The notes: generated from the sequence alone by a model not told the origin. DNA of 64,000 nt from Pseudomonadota bacterium (GCA_005776725.1 SXOO01000267.1:58708-122707); one strand, 5' to 3'. Shown: positions 50,244-61,654, counted from the stretch's first letter. A program made the numbers and translations.

Positions 50244-53200
50244 TCATCCACGCCGAAGCCCTAGGCCGAGGGTGTGCCCGAGGCCCGACGCCACGGTCAG
50301 GAGGGCGGCGGGAAGTGACAGGGCCACCTTCAGGGGCGCCAGGGCGTCGCGCCAGAGACCACCTGCGTAGCTCGGCTGAACCACCGCGTCGAGCACGGGC
50401 AGGAGCCCCAGCGCCAAGGTGGAGATCACAGCCACGGCTGCCAGCAGGATCGGACGCCCCGTGAGCAACGCGCCTGCAGGGAGGACACAGAGCAACGGGG
50501 CGAGCGCGGCGGCGAACAGCCAGCCGCCCGCCGGGTGGCTGGAGGACAGCGCATGCAGGGTGCCCGTGCCGAGGGTGGCCGCCGTCAAGCCCAGTCCCAG
50601 GGACAGGAGGAACACCGCCCCACCGAGCATCCGCTGCCTGGTACCTCGGCGAAGGCACGCCGCTGCCAGAAGGAGCGCCGGTCCGACGAGCTGAACGAGG
50701 AGCACGGTCGCGAGCGACGGCTCCCGGAGGAGCTGGGCGGTCGCCGTGTTACCCGCGAAGACGCCGCTCGACACCGAGGTCGCGAGCTGACCGATCGCCA
50801 CTGCGAGCAGCGCTCCTCCGCACACAGTCAGCGCGAGCGACCGAACCAGCGCTGCCATGGGGACCGCCGCCAACGTGAGGAGCGTGCCGAGGAACAGTGC
50901 GGACGAGAGCCCAGCGCCCGCGCTGTCGAGGGCGACAAACCACGGCGCCACGAGGCGCCCGTCGCGGTCGGTGCCCGGGAGAGCAAAAGCCTGGAGGAGA
51001 AAGAGCCCGGCCAGCAGCGTGGTCGAGCGCATTCGCCGGTCGGCGTCGCCCACGAGGTCGTAGGCGGCCTCGGAGAGCCACATGCCCCCCGCGTCCTCGC
51101 CCGACGACAGCAGCATGACCTCAGAGTCCCGCACGCCGCCCGGGTGCACCTCTACGGAGACCTCTGGCGCGTTGGCGAGGCGCTGTTGGAACGCGGGCGA
51201 GAACATGGGCGGCGCGGCGACGCGGCCCGCGGGGCGCGCTTGCGGAGACGGACGGCGCTCCCGCGGCACCTCGGTCAGGCGAACCGGCAGCGGCGGGGGC
51301 TGCTGAGGCAGCGCCTCGGCAGGAGACGAGATTGGTGCGTCCGTCCCGAGGCCGAAGGCCGGCGTCTTCGGTGATGACGTCGGCGGCGGCGCCACGGGGG
51401 CTCGAGCAGCGGGGGCCGACAGCGGCGGGGGGGCCGGCGGGGTGGGTGGAGGGGGCGCAGGCGCGACGCCTTCGGAGGGGGCGAGTGTTGGCTCAAGCCG
51501 GACTCTTGGCCCGGAATCCCGGCGCGCGGGCCTCGGGTGCGCCACGAGAGGGACCTCGAGCACCGGCTCTGTGAGGGATCGCGAAGGGCCCTGAGAGGGC
51601 GGCTGCTCTTCGGCGGGCTCCAGTTGCGCGGGGTCGAGGAGCTCCGCGAACGCGGCTTCGGAGGAGAGCTCGTCGTGACGCTCTCCCGGTTCGTCGCTCA
51701 GCCAGTCCGGGTCGTCCTGTATCCGTTTTCGCCCGCGACGCTCACCCTCGAAGGACACAGCCGCGTCGGCCTCCCCGAGCAGCTGGTTGAACGTCTCGTC
51801 TCCCGCCGGCCGATCGAGCTCCGACACCGGGACCAACCAGGAGTCCGGCGCCTCCTTCTTGAGCCGCCGGCGGACGCTCGACGGCAGGCGGACCGGATCT
51901 CTCGGGAGCGGCGTCGGGAGCGGCGTCGGGGTCGGCGTCGGCGTCGGGGTCGGCGTCGGGGTCGGCGTCGGGGTCGGCGTCGGGGTCGGCGTCGGCGTCG
52001 GCGTCGGTGTCGGCGTCGGCGCCACTGGGACGTCGATGCCCGTGAACATGTCGTCGAGGAAGTCGTCGAGCTCTTCCAGCGCCTCCGTGACGCGGTAGCC
52101 CATCCGCCGTTGGACTGCCGCTGACTCGGCGCGGGGTTCGGGTGGTGCCGGCGTGCTCGGCTCGGGCCCCTCGGAGGGCGGCTGCCCCACGGTGACCAGG
52201 GCGCTCTCCCCCGCCTCGTCGTGAAGATCCACGTGGAGGTTCGCCGGCGGCTCGGCCAGGAGCTCTGTGGGACGCTCCGCCGGCCCGGCGCGGAGCATCA
52301 GCGCGAGTGCGCTGACGGGCTCTAGCGAAGGCGACGGGTCGGCGCTTTGGGTGTGGGCCAGAAAGAGCTGGGCCACATCGCCGGTCCCCACGTCTTGCAG
52401 GCGTTGCGCGGGCTCTCCCTGGAGCTCGAGGTGGCTCATATCTCGCGGGTCGGCGACGTCGATGGGCTCCACAGGGTCCCGGTGGAGCTCGAGGCGCGCC
52501 ACGTCTCTTGCGTCCGCTACCTCCAACGGCACAGGCGGCGCGCCCGAGAGCAGGACCTGCGCGACACCCCGCGGGTCGGCCACGTCCAGGGGCTCAGGCG
52601 GGACGTGCGCGAGCAGGACCTGCGCGACACCCCGCGGGTCGGCCACGTCCAGGGGCTCAGGCGGGACGTGCGCGAGCACCACCTCGGTGACCTCCCGCAC
52701 ATACGCGCCGTCCAGCGGCGCCGCGCGCGCTTCCGAGACTGCCTCGTCTGCGGCGTCCAGCGGCGTAGGCCGCACGGCGGCTAGCTCGATGTGTGCCGCC
52801 TCTTGCGCCTCCGGCTCCGACCCCTCCCGGGGACGCTCGGCGGGCGCGCCGGGCAGCAGCTGAGCCAGGGACGGGGACTCGAACGCAATGTCTACGTCCG
52901 CCGCTACCGGCTCCGGGGCGTCGGCGGCTTCGACCACCAGGCGCCCTGTCTCGCCTTTCAGGCGACCATCTTGGAGGACTTCAAGCGCGTCTGCGCGTCC
53001 CCCGAGGTCGACCGAGACCGTGTGGCTGGCTTGGAGGTCCTCTGTGGCAGGTGCGGGCTCGGCCGTGAGCCCGAGGCCCACCTCCGACGTCGACTCGAAG
53101 ACGCTCGGGGGCGCCTCGGCCTGCGGCTCGATGTGGAGCGTGGCGCTCTCAGTCGCTCCGAGCGACGGCGTGGGCGGCGGCTCGATCGCCCCAATCTGGA

Positions 53201-53651
53201 GCTCTTGCGTCGTCTCGGCGCTCGGCTGCTCCAGCTCCGCGTCCTCGAGGCGACTCAGCGGCACCGCCCAGTGTGCCTCGACCTCGACCGGCGGATCCGG
53301 CACGAACACTGGCAGGAGCTGCGTCACCTCGGGGGGCGGCTCCTGCAACGCCGTGGCCTCGAGCTCGGCCACTTCTGGGTGCTCGGCGCTGGGGGGAGCC
53401 GGCGGCTCGCGCGGCGCCTCCTGGGGGTCTTCCCCGCGCAACCATGCGCGATCGTCGGTAGCACCCCAGTCGAGCTCCGGTAAGGGCAACCAGCCCGAGG
53501 CCTCGGACGCCGCGCGTGGAGAATCGCCCTCGACGCGTGCCGCACCGGGTCGGCCCGGTCTTGCGCCGGAGAATCCGTATGCCCCCGCGAACCCTGACGG
53601 GCCCGGGGCGCGCGGCCCGCGTTTGGGCCCATTCGTGGTGCGCTGACTCAC
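50244..53651 (-). CDS. Long low-complexity protein with C-terminal multi-pass membrane domain
   Basis: The GTG at 53651 follows GGGAG (spacing 5), giving 1135 residues; the ORF-track extension upstream is not supported. Residues 1-~840 are disordered, acidic and Pro/Glu/Ala-rich, including tandem '[21 protein letters not shown]' units and a (TP)n stretch near residues 545-585. After that come Pro-rich segments and '[24 protein letters not shown]'. The last ~260 residues form about eight to ten hydrophobic helices ([49 protein letters not shown]). It is a membrane-anchored protein with a long cytoplasmic tail. Function unknown. Confidence 0.78.
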   Translation of the reverse strand: MSQRTTNGPKRGPRAPGPSGFAGAYGFSGARPGRPGAARVEGDSPRAASEASGWLPLPELDWGATDDRAWLRGEDPQEAPREPPAPPSAEHPEVAELEATALQEPPPEVTQLLPVFVPDPPVEVEAHWAVPLSRLEDAELEQPSAETTQELQIGAIEPPPTPSLGATESATLHIEPQAEAPPSVFESTSEVGLGLTAEPAPATEDLQASHTVSVDLGGRADALEVLQDGRLKGETGRLVVEAADAPEPVAADVDIAFESPSLAQLLPGAPAERPREGSEPEAQEAAHIELAAVRPTPLDAADEAVSEARAAPLDGAYVREVTEVVLAHVPPEPLDVADPRGVAQVLLAHVPPEPLDVADPRGVAQVLLSGAPPVPLEVADARDVARLELHRDPVEPIDVADPRDMSHLELQGEPAQRLQDVGTGDVAQLFLAHTQSADPSPSLEPVSALALMLRAGPAERPTELLAEPPANLHVDLHDEAGESALVTVGQPPSEGPEPSTPAPPEPRAESAAVQRRMGYRVTEALEELDDFLDDMFTGIDVPVAPTPTPTPTPTPTPTPTPTPTPTPTPTPTPTPTPLPTPLPRDPVRLPSSVRRRLKKEAPDSWLVPVSELDRPAGDETFNQLLGEADAAVSFEGERRGRKRIQDDPDWLSDEPGERHDELSSEAAFAELLDPAQLEPAEEQPPSQGPSRSLTEPVLEVPLVAHPRPARRDSGPRVRLEPTLAPSEGVAPAPPPPTPPAPPPLSAPAARAPVAPPPTSSPKTPAFGLGTDAPISSPAEALPQQPPPLPVRLTEVPRERRPSPQARPAGRVAAPPMFSPAFQQRLANAPEVSVEVHPGGVRDSEVMLLSSGEDAGGMWLSEAAYDLVGDADRRMRSTTLLAGLFLLQAFALPGTDRDGRLVAPWFVALDSAGAGLSSALFLGTLLTLAAVPMAALVRSLALTVCGGALLAVAIGQLATSVSSGVFAGNTATAQLLREPSLATVLLVQLVGPALLLAAACLRRGTRQRMLGGAVFLLSLGLGLTAATLGTGTLHALSSSHPAGGWLFAAALAPLLCVLPAGALLTGRPILLAAVAVISTLALGLLPVLDAVVQPSYAGGLWRDALAPLKVALSLPAALLTVASGLGHTLGLGLRRG
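51927..52021 (-). repeat. Hexanucleotide (TP)n repeat in coding sequence
   Basis: About 16 tandem copies of GTCGGS (plus strand), encoding alternating Thr-Pro on the minus strand. Slippage here would change the length of the linker without frameshift. Confidence 0.85.
52548..52673 (-). repeat. Two exact 63-bp tandem repeats
   Basis: Units 52548-52610 and 52611-52673 are identical, encoding [21 protein letters not shown] twice. Degenerate copies flank them ([21 protein letters not shown] and others), indicating recent duplication inside an older repeat array. Confidence 0.9.
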
Positions 53652-53864
53652 TGCACTCCCGCAGGCTGCACCTTCGCATTGTTGCGCCGCTCTGACAAAA
53701 CGCGTGGCTACGCCGAGGCGGTTGCGTCGCCGCGCCGCCACACTCGTGGCCCACCTGTGGCGCGCGCACCTCTCCTCGCCGGCGCCTGATCGGCTCACGT
53801 CATGCGATCGGGGCCTTGGCACGCCCCGCGCTAAGCGAAGCCGCAAGACCCTAGGAGACCACCC
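53652..53864. promoter_or_regulatory. Divergent promoter region
   Basis: This 213-bp gap separates the GTG of the long membrane protein (-) from the ATG of the Cys-repeat lipoprotein (+). It must hold both promoters, but I see no strong consensus boxes. Confidence 0.35.
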
Positions 53865-55463
53865 ATGCGTGCTGCGATTCCCCTGCTCCTGCTCTCGACC
53901 AGCGCTTGCTTCCCTGGGGCTGGTTATTCACCGGACGACATGGGCTCCGCCAACGGCGGGTACGCCCCGCCGGCCGGGAACCCGCATCTACCGCCGAGCG
54001 GCGGCGCCCCCCAGGCCCCCGCGCCCGGTCCGACCGTGCCGGCGGCCCCGGCCAGCCCCACCTGCTCCGCCGATGCCACTGTTGGGTCGTGCGCGGGCAA
54101 CCAGCTCACATACTGCGACGACGGCCAGAACCAGCAGATCGACTGCTCGGCCAACGGTAAGGTCTGCGCCTTCGACCCCACCAACGAGTGGTTCGACTGC
54201 CTCGCGCCCGCCACCACGCTGGCGGACAGCTGTGGCAGCGTCACCGAAGAGGGGCTCTGTGACGGCCACAACCTCGTCTACTGCAGCGACGGGAAGCTCC
54301 TCGGAGCGGACTGCGGGCAGAACGGCGGCACCTGCGGCTGGATCGCCTCCAAGTCCTGGTACGACTGCGTCGCGGTCGGCAGCCGGAACCCGCGAGTGGA
54401 CACCTGCCCCGGCGTGCCGGCGGAGGGCGTTTGCGCGGCCGACATCCTGGGGGTCTGCGACGGCGGCACGATCACGAAGACTGACTGCGCCGCAGCCGGC
54501 GCACGGTGTGTGGTGGACACCAGCGGACTCGCCAGCTGCGTCGTGGACGAGCCTGCGAGCGCGTGCGGCGCCATCGATGGCGTTGGCGAGTGTCAGGGTG
54601 ACAGCGTGGTCTGGTGCGACGGCAATGCGCTCGCGTCACTCGACTGCGCCGCTGGCGGGCGCGTCTGCGGGTGGAACGCCGACCAGGGGTTCTTCGACTG
54701 CGTCGACGCGCCGGTGGTTGTGGATCCCTGCAACGGCATCACCGGCGAGGGGATCTGCAGCGCGGGCCTGCTCACCTACTGCGACGGGACCGGGCTCGTG
54801 GACGTCGCCTGCGACTTCGGCTGCGGCTGGAACGCCGACGCAGCGTACTTCGACTGCCTCCCGGAGCCGGTGGACCCTTGCGGAGGAATCGACACCGCGG
54901 GGATCTGCGACGGCAACGTGCTCACGTACTGCGACGGGCTCGGGCTCGTCAGCGCGGAGTGCGCCTACGGCTGCGGCTGGAACACCGTCACCACGCTCAG
55001 CGAGTGCCTCCCGGAGCCGGTGGACCCCTGCGGGGGGATCGCCGCCGCCGGTCTCTGTACCGGGTCGACGCTCCAGTACTGCCAGAACGGCGCGGTGGTG
55101 GTGGTGGAGGAGTGCGTCTTCGGGTGCGCCTTCGACGCGCTCGCCGGCCTCTCGACCTGCCTGCCCCCGCCCCCCGTGGACCCCTGCGACGGGATCGACG
55201 CCTGGGGGATCTGCGAGGGCGACACGCTCGCCTTCTGTCAGGACGCGACGCTCATCGTCGAAGACTGCGCCTTCGGCTGCGGTGTGCTGGAAGACGGGAC
55301 CGCCGTGTGCCTCGAGGACCCGAACGCGTGCGGCGACATCGACGCCGTGGGGACGTGCGACGGCGACGCGCTCTGGTACTGCCAGGACGGCACGCTCGTC
55401 ACCGAGAGCTGCGCCTTCGGCTGCGGCTTCGACGAGGCCACGGGCTTCTTCATCTGCCTCTGA
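53865..55463 (+). CDS. Cys-rich repeat lipoprotein
   Basis: A 532-residue lipoprotein with signal MRAAIPLLLLSTSAC and a Pro/Gly-rich linker to residue ~65. It then carries about nine or ten repeats of 40-55 residues of the form 'C.GI...G.C.G..L.YC...G.....C..GCGW.....FDC' (for example DPCGGIDTAGICDGNVLTYC). Each repeat holds six regularly spaced cysteines, implying a string of disulfide-bonded modules on the cell surface. The later repeats are more alike than the first ones, indicating expansion by duplication. No known enzymatic or adhesion family is recognised. Confidence 0.85.
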   Translation: MRAAIPLLLLSTSACFPGAGYSPDDMGSANGGYAPPAGNPHLPPSGGAPQAPAPGPTVPAAPASPTCSADATVGSCAGNQLTYCDDGQNQQIDCSANGKVCAFDPTNEWFDCLAPATTLADSCGSVTEEGLCDGHNLVYCSDGKLLGADCGQNGGTCGWIASKSWYDCVAVGSRNPRVDTCPGVPAEGVCAADILGVCDGGTITKTDCAAAGARCVVDTSGLASCVVDEPASACGAIDGVGECQGDSVVWCDGNALASLDCAAGGRVCGWNADQGFFDCVDAPVVVDPCNGITGEGICSAGLLTYCDGTGLVDVACDFGCGWNADAAYFDCLPEPVDPCGGIDTAGICDGNVLTYCDGLGLVSAECAYGCGWNTVTTLSECLPEPVDPCGGIAAAGLCTGSTLQYCQNGAVVVVEECVFGCAFDALAGLSTCLPPPPVDPCDGIDAWGICEGDTLAFCQDATLIVEDCAFGCGVLEDGTAVCLEDPNACGDIDAVGTCDGDALWYCQDGTLVTESCAFGCGFDEATGFFICL

Positions 55464-55490
55464 GTCTCTTGACTGAGTGCCTCGCCCACT

Positions 55491-55531
55491 CCCGCACCCC
55501 GGTCACTCCCTCTTGGGGGACTGGGTGCGGG
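55491..55531. terminator. Probable terminator hairpin between convergent genes
   Basis: CCCGCACCC and GGGTGCGGG form a 9-bp outer stem around an inner C/G-rich stem-loop. It lies between the Cys-repeat lipoprotein (+) and spoVR (-), consistent with bidirectional termination; no T-run is present. Confidence 0.55.
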
Positions 55532-55550
55532 GGGCAGAGGCCTGACGCGG

Positions 55551-57044
55551 CTACTCCCCGGGTGAGTCGCTGAACTCCTTGCCATCGTGGGTCCAGAGAC
55601 GCGGCTTCCCTTCAATTTGGGTGCGGACGTGGACCGGCCGAGACCAGATTCGGAACACGTTGAGCAGCGTCTCGCGCCCCCACTTCTGATCGAGGTCCAC
55701 GCCGTCGTGGCGGTGCAGCAGGAGCAGCTCGCCGCGGTTCTTGAAGTTGGCGTTCTCGGCGAAGATGAACGGCTGCCCGAAGTTGGTCAGCTGCCCCAGG
55801 AGCTTCTGCTTGATCGAGCGGAAGTCGCGGCTGAAGATCTCGAAGCCCTGGCGCTTCTTGTTGTACTCGAAGGTGAAGAGCTTCTGCCGCCAGCAGAACT
55901 CGGGCGTGAGGAACTCGTCGAGGAACGTGACGTCGTTGTGGATGCGCCGCACCTCGAAGATCTTGTCCCGCCCGTGGCCGAGCCGCCGGTTCCAGTGGAG
56001 CTTCTCGTCGAGGTCCTCGCAGTCGTCGTATTCCTTGCCGAAGCGGCCGCGGTCCCAGCGGTCTTCGATGTCCCGGAAGAGCTCGATCCCGATCTTGTAC
56101 GGGTTGATCCCCCCGGGCGACACGGCCATGGTGGCGGAGTGCGTCTCGGCGAAGTCGACGATCTCGGCGTCGGTGAGCGCGTCCTGCGTCATGATCGTGG
56201 AGTGCCAGTAGCTGGCCCAACCCTCGTTCATGATCTTGGTCATCCCCTGGGGCGCGAAGTAGTACGCCTCGGAGATAACCATGTTCAGTACGTCCTCCTG
56301 CCACTTCTTCAGCGGGGCGTTACGCGCAAGGAACGTGACCACGTCCAGCATGGGCTCCTTCGGGAACTTCCGATCCTGGGTCTTGCGCTGGGTCTCGAGC
56401 CGCTCCTTCTCCTTGGCAAGAACCTCCTCGGGGTTGATGTAGCGCTCGAGGTAGCCGCGCGACGCCGTGAGCCGAGGCACCTCCACGGGGATGTCGAGGT
56501 CCTCAGGCTCGGGCGTGGGGTCGGGGCGCCGAATGTAGGGAGAGTGACGATCGATGAGGTTCTCGAGCGAGAGGCACACGTCGAGGAAGGTCTCGACCTC
56601 GTCGATGCCGACCTTGTCGATGTAGCGCCGCACCCGGGCGCCATGGTTGGCCATCTGGTCAACCATCTTCCGGTTCGTGGGTGAGAACCACAGGTTGTTC
56701 TTGAAGAAGTCGCAGTGCCCGTAGACGTGGGCCATGACCATCTTCTGCTCGGTGGTGCTGTTGCCCTCAAGCAGGTAGGCGTAGCAGGGGTCGTTGTTGA
56801 TGACGAGCTCGTAGATCTTGTGCAGCCCGTAGCTGAAGGACTTCGACATGCGCTCGTACTCCATGCCGAAACGCCAGTGCGGATAACGCACCGGGAAGCC
56901 GCCGTAGGAGGCGACCTCGTTCATTCGCTGGTAGTCGACCATCTCGAAGATCGTGTCGAAGAACTCGAGCCCGTACTTCTTGGCGTGCGCCTCGATGTCG
57001 CGCTGGATGTCGCTGAGATAAGGCGGCAGCGTGAGCATCTTCAT
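55551..57044 (-). CDS. spoVR: SpoVR family protein
   Basis: A 497-residue protein from the ATG at 57044; the ORF-track start at 57203 lies inside the upstream gene. 'EMVDYQRMNEVASYGGFPVRYPHWRFGMEYERMSKSFSYGLHKIYELVINNDPCYAYL' and 'VMAHVYGHCDFFKNN' and 'MNEGWASYWHSTIMT' are SpoVR hallmarks. SpoVR/YcgB is conserved beside yeaH and prkA and is needed for spore cortex in Bacillus and a stress state in proteobacteria; its biochemical role is unknown. It is the last gene of the prkA-yeaH-spoVR operon, 7 bp after yeaH. Confidence 0.95.
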   Translation of the reverse strand: MKMLTLPPYLSDIQRDIEAHAKKYGLEFFDTIFEMVDYQRMNEVASYGGFPVRYPHWRFGMEYERMSKSFSYGLHKIYELVINNDPCYAYLLEGNSTTEQKMVMAHVYGHCDFFKNNLWFSPTNRKMVDQMANHGARVRRYIDKVGIDEVETFLDVCLSLENLIDRHSPYIRRPDPTPEPEDLDIPVEVPRLTASRGYLERYINPEEVLAKEKERLETQRKTQDRKFPKEPMLDVVTFLARNAPLKKWQEDVLNMVISEAYYFAPQGMTKIMNEGWASYWHSTIMTQDALTDAEIVDFAETHSATMAVSPGGINPYKIGIELFRDIEDRWDRGRFGKEYDDCEDLDEKLHWNRRLGHGRDKIFEVRRIHNDVTFLDEFLTPEFCWRQKLFTFEYNKKRQGFEIFSRDFRSIKQKLLGQLTNFGQPFIFAENANFKNRGELLLLHRHDGVDLDQKWGRETLLNVFRIWSRPVHVRTQIEGKPRLWTHDGKEFSDSPGE

Positions 57045-57051
57045 GGCCGGG

Positions 57052-58164
57052 TCACCGCCCCTTCCCGAGGAACTCTTTGATGGACGCCACGATGCCGTCC
57101 TTGTTCTTGATCTCGCTCGTGACGACAGCGTCGTTGCCACCGAAGTGCTCGCGTAAGTCCTTGATGAACTGGCCGGAGCCGTATGGCGACTCGACCTGGC
57201 CATAGCAGAACATGTTGGACTTCGGGAGCAGCCGGTTCTTCATGAGCTGCATACATTCGAGAGTGTCGTCCACGCTCCAGTTGTCGCCGTCGGAGAAGTG
57301 GAACGGGTAGATGTTCCACTCGGTGACCGGGTAGCTCTCGTCGATGAGGTCGGCGCACAACTTGTAGGCGCTGGAGATCATCGTGCCGCCCGACTCCCGC
57401 GTGTGGAAGAAGGTGTCTCGATCCACCTCGCGCGCGGCCGCGTCGTGGATGATGTAGCGCGACTCGATGCCGTCGTATTGGCTGCGAAGCCACGTGTCGA
57501 TCCAGAAGGACTCGATGCGCACGATCTCCTTCTGCTCGTCTCCCATGGAGCCCGACACGTCCATCATGTAGATGATCACGGCGTTCGAGTGCGGCCGGGC
57601 CTCGGTCTTCCAGCTCCGGTACCGCTTGTCGTCGCGTACCGGGATGATGATCGGGTTCTTGGGATCGTAGATGCCGCTGGAGATCTGCCGTAGCAGCGCC
57701 TGCTTGAACGTGCGCCGGAAGTGCCGCAGCGACTCGGGGCCCGCACTTCGGATGCCGATGTAGCGGTCCCGCGTGTCTTGGATCTTGTCGAGGCCGCGCG
57801 GCAGGATCCGCGGCAGCTCCAGCTCTTCCCCAAGAATCTCGGCCAGCTCGTCGAGGCTGACGTCTACCTCGACGCCGTGCTCCCCGGCGTCCTTGCCCGC
57901 CTTGCCGGGCTCGCCTTCGCCGGGCTCGCCTTGGTCGAGCGGGTCGCCGGGGTCACCCTCCCCCTGCCCTACCCCGCCCTGCTGCTGGCTGCCGAAGCGG
58001 AAGCGCGGGATCTCGATCTGGGGCACGGGGACGGACACGGTGTCCTTCCCCTTCCGCCCCATGAGCTCGCCCTTCGAGATGAACTTCTTGAGGTTCTGCT
58101 TGATCTTGCCGCGGACGATCTGACGAAAGCGCGAGTGGTCCTTCTGAATGTTCAGAATGGACAC
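57052..58164 (-). CDS. yeaH: YeaH/YhbH family protein (DUF444) with VWA-like MIDAS
   Basis: A 370-residue protein. The N-terminus '[33 protein letters not shown]' and '[16 protein letters not shown]' are DUF444 signatures, followed by a Gly/Glu-rich linker. '[21 protein letters not shown]' is the MIDAS-type DxSxS of a von Willebrand A-like fold. YeaH is the conserved partner between PrkA and SpoVR. Spacing to prkA is 3 bp, to spoVR 7 bp, so all three are co-translated. Confidence 0.95.
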   Translation of the reverse strand: MSILNIQKDHSRFRQIVRGKIKQNLKKFISKGELMGRKGKDTVSVPVPQIEIPRFRFGSQQQGGVGQGEGDPGDPLDQGEPGEGEPGKAGKDAGEHGVEVDVSLDELAEILGEELELPRILPRGLDKIQDTRDRYIGIRSAGPESLRHFRRTFKQALLRQISSGIYDPKNPIIIPVRDDKRYRSWKTEARPHSNAVIIYMMDVSGSMGDEQKEIVRIESFWIDTWLRSQYDGIESRYIIHDAAAREVDRDTFFHTRESGGTMISSAYKLCADLIDESYPVTEWNIYPFHFSDGDNWSVDDTLECMQLMKNRLLPKSNMFCYGQVESPYGSGQFIKDLREHFGGNDAVVTSEIKNKDGIVASIKEFLGKGR

Positions 58165-58167
58165 GGC

Positions 58168-60207
58168 TCAGCCCTTGGCGTCGCCGCGGGCGAAGATCGA
58201 CGCGACGAAGTTGAGCACGTCGGTCGCAGACTCCTCGTTGTAGCCGTAGTTCTTGATCAAGCGGTTCTTGACCACGTCGATCTTCTCTTGCGTCTCGCGA
58301 TCCACGACGCTGGAGACGAGCGAGGTGAGCTTGATCGTGTCTTTCTGGTCTTCGAACAGCTTCAGCTCGAGCGCTTTGTGGAGGCGCTCGTTCGTGCGGA
58401 AGTCGAAGGTCTTGCCATCGATCGCGAGGGCCCCGATGTAGTTCATGATCTCGCGGCGGAAGTCGTCCTTCCGGTTCTCGTGGATCTCGATCTTCTCCTC
58501 GACCGAGCGCATGAGCCGCTCATCCGGCGCCTCGTCGCGCCCCGTGTAGGGGTTCTTGACCTTCTCGCGCTGCGTGTAGGCCTTGACGTTGTCGATGTAG
58601 TTGGCGCAGAGGCGCGAGACCGCGTCCTCATCGGCGCTGATCGCACGCTGGACCTCGTTCTTCACGATGTCGGCGTACTCGTCGCGCACCACGGACAGGA
58701 GGTTCCGGTACTCGTCGCGCTCGTCCTCGTTGGTGATGAGCGAGTGCCCGCGTAGACCGCCCTCGAGCTCGTTCATGACGATGAACGGGTTGATGTGGGT
58801 GGCCCCGCCCTTCTCGGCGACGAGCGCGTTCGAGATCTTGTCCTGGATGTAGCGCGGCGAGATGCCGGCCATGCCCTCGCGCGGCGCCTCCTTGCGGAGC
58901 TCCTTGATGTTGTCCTGGGTGTACCCGGCGAGGGTCTTCCCGTCGTAGAGCTTCAGCTTCTGAAGGCGGGAGAGCTTGTGCTTCTTCGGGTCCTCGAGGC
59001 GCGTGAGGATCGCCCACATGGCGGCCACCTCGAGCGTATGCGGCGCGACATGGATCCCCTGCACCCGCTGGCGCCCGAAGTCCTTCTCGTAGATCCGCAC
59101 CTCCTCCGAGAGCTTGGTGATGTAGGGGATGTCGATCTTGATCGTGCGGTCCCGCAACGCCTCCATGAACTCGTTGCCCAGGAGCTTCTTGTACTCGGCC
59201 TCGTTCGTGTGGCCGAGGATGACCTCGTCGATGTCCGTCTGCGCGAACTTCTTCGGCTTGATCCGGTGCTCTTGCGTGGCGCCGAGGAGGTCGTAGAGGA
59301 ACGCGACGTCCAGCTTCAGGATCTCGACGAACTCCACGATGCCGCGGTTGGCCACGCAGAACTCGCCGTCGAAATTAAACGCCCGCGGGTCCGAGTCAGA
59401 CCCGTAGATGGCGATCTTTCGGTAGTTGATGTCGCCCGTGAGCTCGGTGGAGTCCTGGTTCTTCTCGTCCTTCGGCTGGAAGGTGCCCACGCCGATGCGG
59501 TCCTGCTCACTGAACACGAGCCGGCGGACCCGGATGTGCTTCTTCACCACCGTGGCCCAGTGGCCGTCGTACTTCTTCATGAGGAAGTCGAACCAGTAGC
59601 GGCAGTGCGGGTTGAGCTCCCCTCGCACGTCCACGGGGTATCGACCCTTGAGGTTGAGCTCGTCCACGGCCCGCTTGCGCCAGGCCAGCGGGATGAGCTT
59701 CAAGGGGTCCTCGTTCATCGGGCTCGGCAGCACCTCGGTCTGGCCTTGCTCGTTCTCGATGATCCAGTCGAAGGTGTAGAGCGCGCCGGCCGGCGTGCGG
59801 CTGAAGCGCTCGAGCCCCTTCTTGAGGAGCCGGGCGATGGTGGACTTCGAGCTTCCGACGGGGCCGTGCAGAAGGATGACGCGCTTCTCGGGCCCGTACC
59901 GCCACGCGGCGGCCTTGAACACCTGCACCAGCTTCATGAGCGGCAGGTCGAGGCCGAAGATGCCGTCCTTGCCGCCGTCGGCCGGGTCGTCGAAGAAGTT
60001 GTAGTGGATGATGGTCTTCTTGTTGTCGACGTACTGGCGCTCGCCGGCCGCGAGGACCATGTCGTACATGCGCTGATAGGCCGTGCGGCACACGTCGGGG
60101 TTGCTCTTCACGAGCTGGAGGTAGTCGTCGAACGATCCGCTCCAGTTGAGCTCCTGGAACTCCTGGATGTCGTAGAGCTTCTCGAGGCTGTCGATGAGCG
60201 CGGCCAT
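58168..60207 (-). CDS. prkA: PrkA family serine protein kinase/AAA protein
   Basis: 679 residues from the ATG at 60207 (GGAGG upstream; the ORF track's 60225 ATG adds six residues). The N-terminal AAA-like domain has Walker A '[26 protein letters not shown]', and the C-terminal half is the PrkA region. YeaG/PrkA is a (disputed) serine kinase or AAA protease-like regulator linked to sporulation and nitrogen/stress adaptation. It is the first gene of the operon; the divergent Ser/Thr kinase starts 121 bp away. Confidence 0.95.
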   Translation of the reverse strand: MAALIDSLEKLYDIQEFQELNWSGSFDDYLQLVKSNPDVCRTAYQRMYDMVLAAGERQYVDNKKTIIHYNFFDDPADGGKDGIFGLDLPLMKLVQVFKAAAWRYGPEKRVILLHGPVGSSKSTIARLLKKGLERFSRTPAGALYTFDWIIENEQGQTEVLPSPMNEDPLKLIPLAWRKRAVDELNLKGRYPVDVRGELNPHCRYWFDFLMKKYDGHWATVVKKHIRVRRLVFSEQDRIGVGTFQPKDEKNQDSTELTGDINYRKIAIYGSDSDPRAFNFDGEFCVANRGIVEFVEILKLDVAFLYDLLGATQEHRIKPKKFAQTDIDEVILGHTNEAEYKKLLGNEFMEALRDRTIKIDIPYITKLSEEVRIYEKDFGRQRVQGIHVAPHTLEVAAMWAILTRLEDPKKHKLSRLQKLKLYDGKTLAGYTQDNIKELRKEAPREGMAGISPRYIQDKISNALVAEKGGATHINPFIVMNELEGGLRGHSLITNEDERDEYRNLLSVVRDEYADIVKNEVQRAISADEDAVSRLCANYIDNVKAYTQREKVKNPYTGRDEAPDERLMRSVEEKIEIHENRKDDFRREIMNYIGALAIDGKTFDFRTNERLHKALELKLFEDQKDTIKLTSLVSSVVDRETQEKIDVVKNRLIKNYGYNEESATDVLNFVASIFARGDAKG

Positions 60208-60328
60208 TGCGGGAAATACCTCCATTCCTGGGCCGCGTGCACCGCGGCGGGAGCCGCAGTGTGAACCCGGAACATGGGCCCGTCCACTTCGCTTGAAGCA
60301 CTCGGCAGACGGCTGGTAGAAGGGCGCG
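60208..60328. promoter_or_regulatory. Divergent promoter region prkA/kinase
   Basis: The 121-bp gap between prkA (-) and the second Ser/Thr kinase (+) must contain both promoters. No sigma-70 or sigma-54 consensus stands out. Confidence 0.35.
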
Positions 60329-61597
60329 ATGCCCGTGGACCTGAACGACCTCGGCCGCTTCGGGCGGTATCAACTGATCCGTCGCATCTCGCTCGGCGGG
60401 ATGGCCGAGGTCTACAAAGCGAAGTCGTACGGCGAGCACGGCTTCGAGAAGGTCGTCGCGCTGAAGCGCATCCTGCCCTCGGTGGCCGAGAGCGAGCGCT
60501 TCGTGGAGATGTTCGTCCAGGAGGCGCGGGTCGCCGCCTGCCTCGACCACCCGAACGTCTGCCGCATCTTCGAGCTCGGGCGCGAGGGCGACAGCTACTA
60601 CATCACCATGGAGTTCATCTACGGGCACGACCTGCGCGAGGTCATGCGCCGGCAGAAAGCCACGGGCCGCCCGATGGACCCTTGGACCGCGGCGGCGATC
60701 GTCGCGGACGTGGCGAGCGCGCTAGACCACGCGTGGCAGCGTGACGACGGCACGGGGAGCGCGCTGCAGCTCGTACACCGGGACGTGAGCCCGCAGAACA
60801 TCATGATCAGCTTCGGCGGCGTGGTGAAGCTCATCGACTTCGGGATCGCCAAGGTGCCGGGCGGCTCGCAAACGGCCGGTGGCGTGCTCAAGGGGAAGTA
60901 CCCCTACATGAGCCCCGAACACGCGGACTCGCGCCCCCTCGACGCGCGCGCCGACATCTGGTCTCTCGGCGTGGTCTTCCACGAGCTGCTCAGTGGCCGA
61001 CGGCTGTTCGCCGGCGTCTCGGTGCCGGACACCATCGAGCAGGTGCTGACCTTGCCGATCCCACCGCTCGAGGGCGCGCCACCCGAGCTCGTGGCGATCA
61101 TCGAGCGGATGCTGGAGAGGGACCTCGAGAAGCGCTTCGAGTCCCACGCCGACGTTCTGGCAGCCCTCGACGCCGCCCTTCGGGCCGCGCCGCTTCGCCC
61201 GGGGCTCTCGGCGCTCATGGACGGGTGGTTTCCCGAGGCCCAGCGCCTCGAGTCAGACCTCTCGGAGTCCGACGTGCGCCTCGTGCTCAGCGCGGAGGAG
61301 CGCGGCGAAGAGACCACGGACATCCGCAGCGATATCGGCAACGCCACCCAGATCTTCCTCGCGGACTCCACCGGACAGGGGAACTACCGGGCGGTCCTCG
61401 AGGCCCTGCTGGCGGGTGGGCGGCTCAGCTCGAGCGCGCCCGCGGCCCCTAGCGACGGCGCGGCGCTCGTGGACGGCGAGCGGGTCGTCCTGATCGGGGA
61501 ACCTCCCCCTCCCCCTCCGCCACCGCTATTGGTCTGGATCCTGGGCGCTGCTGCTGGCGCGCTTGGGCTCATGGCGCTGCTGGCGCTCAAGGGCTGA
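60329..61597 (+). CDS. Hanks-type Ser/Thr protein kinase, C-terminal membrane anchor
   Basis: A 422-residue kinase. Domain 1 spans '[21 protein letters not shown]' (P-loop), 'VALKRIL', '[29 protein letters not shown]' (HRD at 150-152; canonical DFG) and '[17 protein letters not shown]'. A ~100-residue linker and a poly-Pro stretch lead to a single C-terminal helix ('[20 protein letters not shown]'), so the kinase is tail-anchored. This is the classic short myxobacterial STPK form. No cognate regulator is evident; it faces away from prkA. Confidence 0.93.
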   Translation: MPVDLNDLGRFGRYQLIRRISLGGMAEVYKAKSYGEHGFEKVVALKRILPSVAESERFVEMFVQEARVAACLDHPNVCRIFELGREGDSYYITMEFIYGHDLREVMRRQKATGRPMDPWTAAAIVADVASALDHAWQRDDGTGSALQLVHRDVSPQNIMISFGGVVKLIDFGIAKVPGGSQTAGGVLKGKYPYMSPEHADSRPLDARADIWSLGVVFHELLSGRRLFAGVSVPDTIEQVLTLPIPPLEGAPPELVAIIERMLERDLEKRFESHADVLAALDAALRAAPLRPGLSALMDGWFPEAQRLESDLSESDVRLVLSAEERGEETTDIRSDIGNATQIFLADSTGQGNYRAVLEALLAGGRLSSSAPAAPSDGAALVDGERVVLIGEPPPPPPPPLLVWILGAAAGALGLMALLALKG

Positions 61598-61654
61598 GGG
61601 CGGCTCTGCGGGCCGCTGAGTATGCCGGCCCCGGTTCGAGCCGACGCACGCCGC

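Noticed and set aside
52548-52673. CRISPR or mobile-element repeat
   Set aside because: Adjacent 63-bp copies without spacers inside one reading frame; simple tandem duplication.
55587-56684. 365-aa plus-strand ORF opposite spoVR
   Set aside because: Antisense shadow; the residues look like a hydrophobic/Glu-Val artefact of GC-rich antisense.
58795-60264. 489-aa plus-strand ORF opposite prkA
   Set aside because: Shadow of PrkA, whose Walker A and conserved length are clear.
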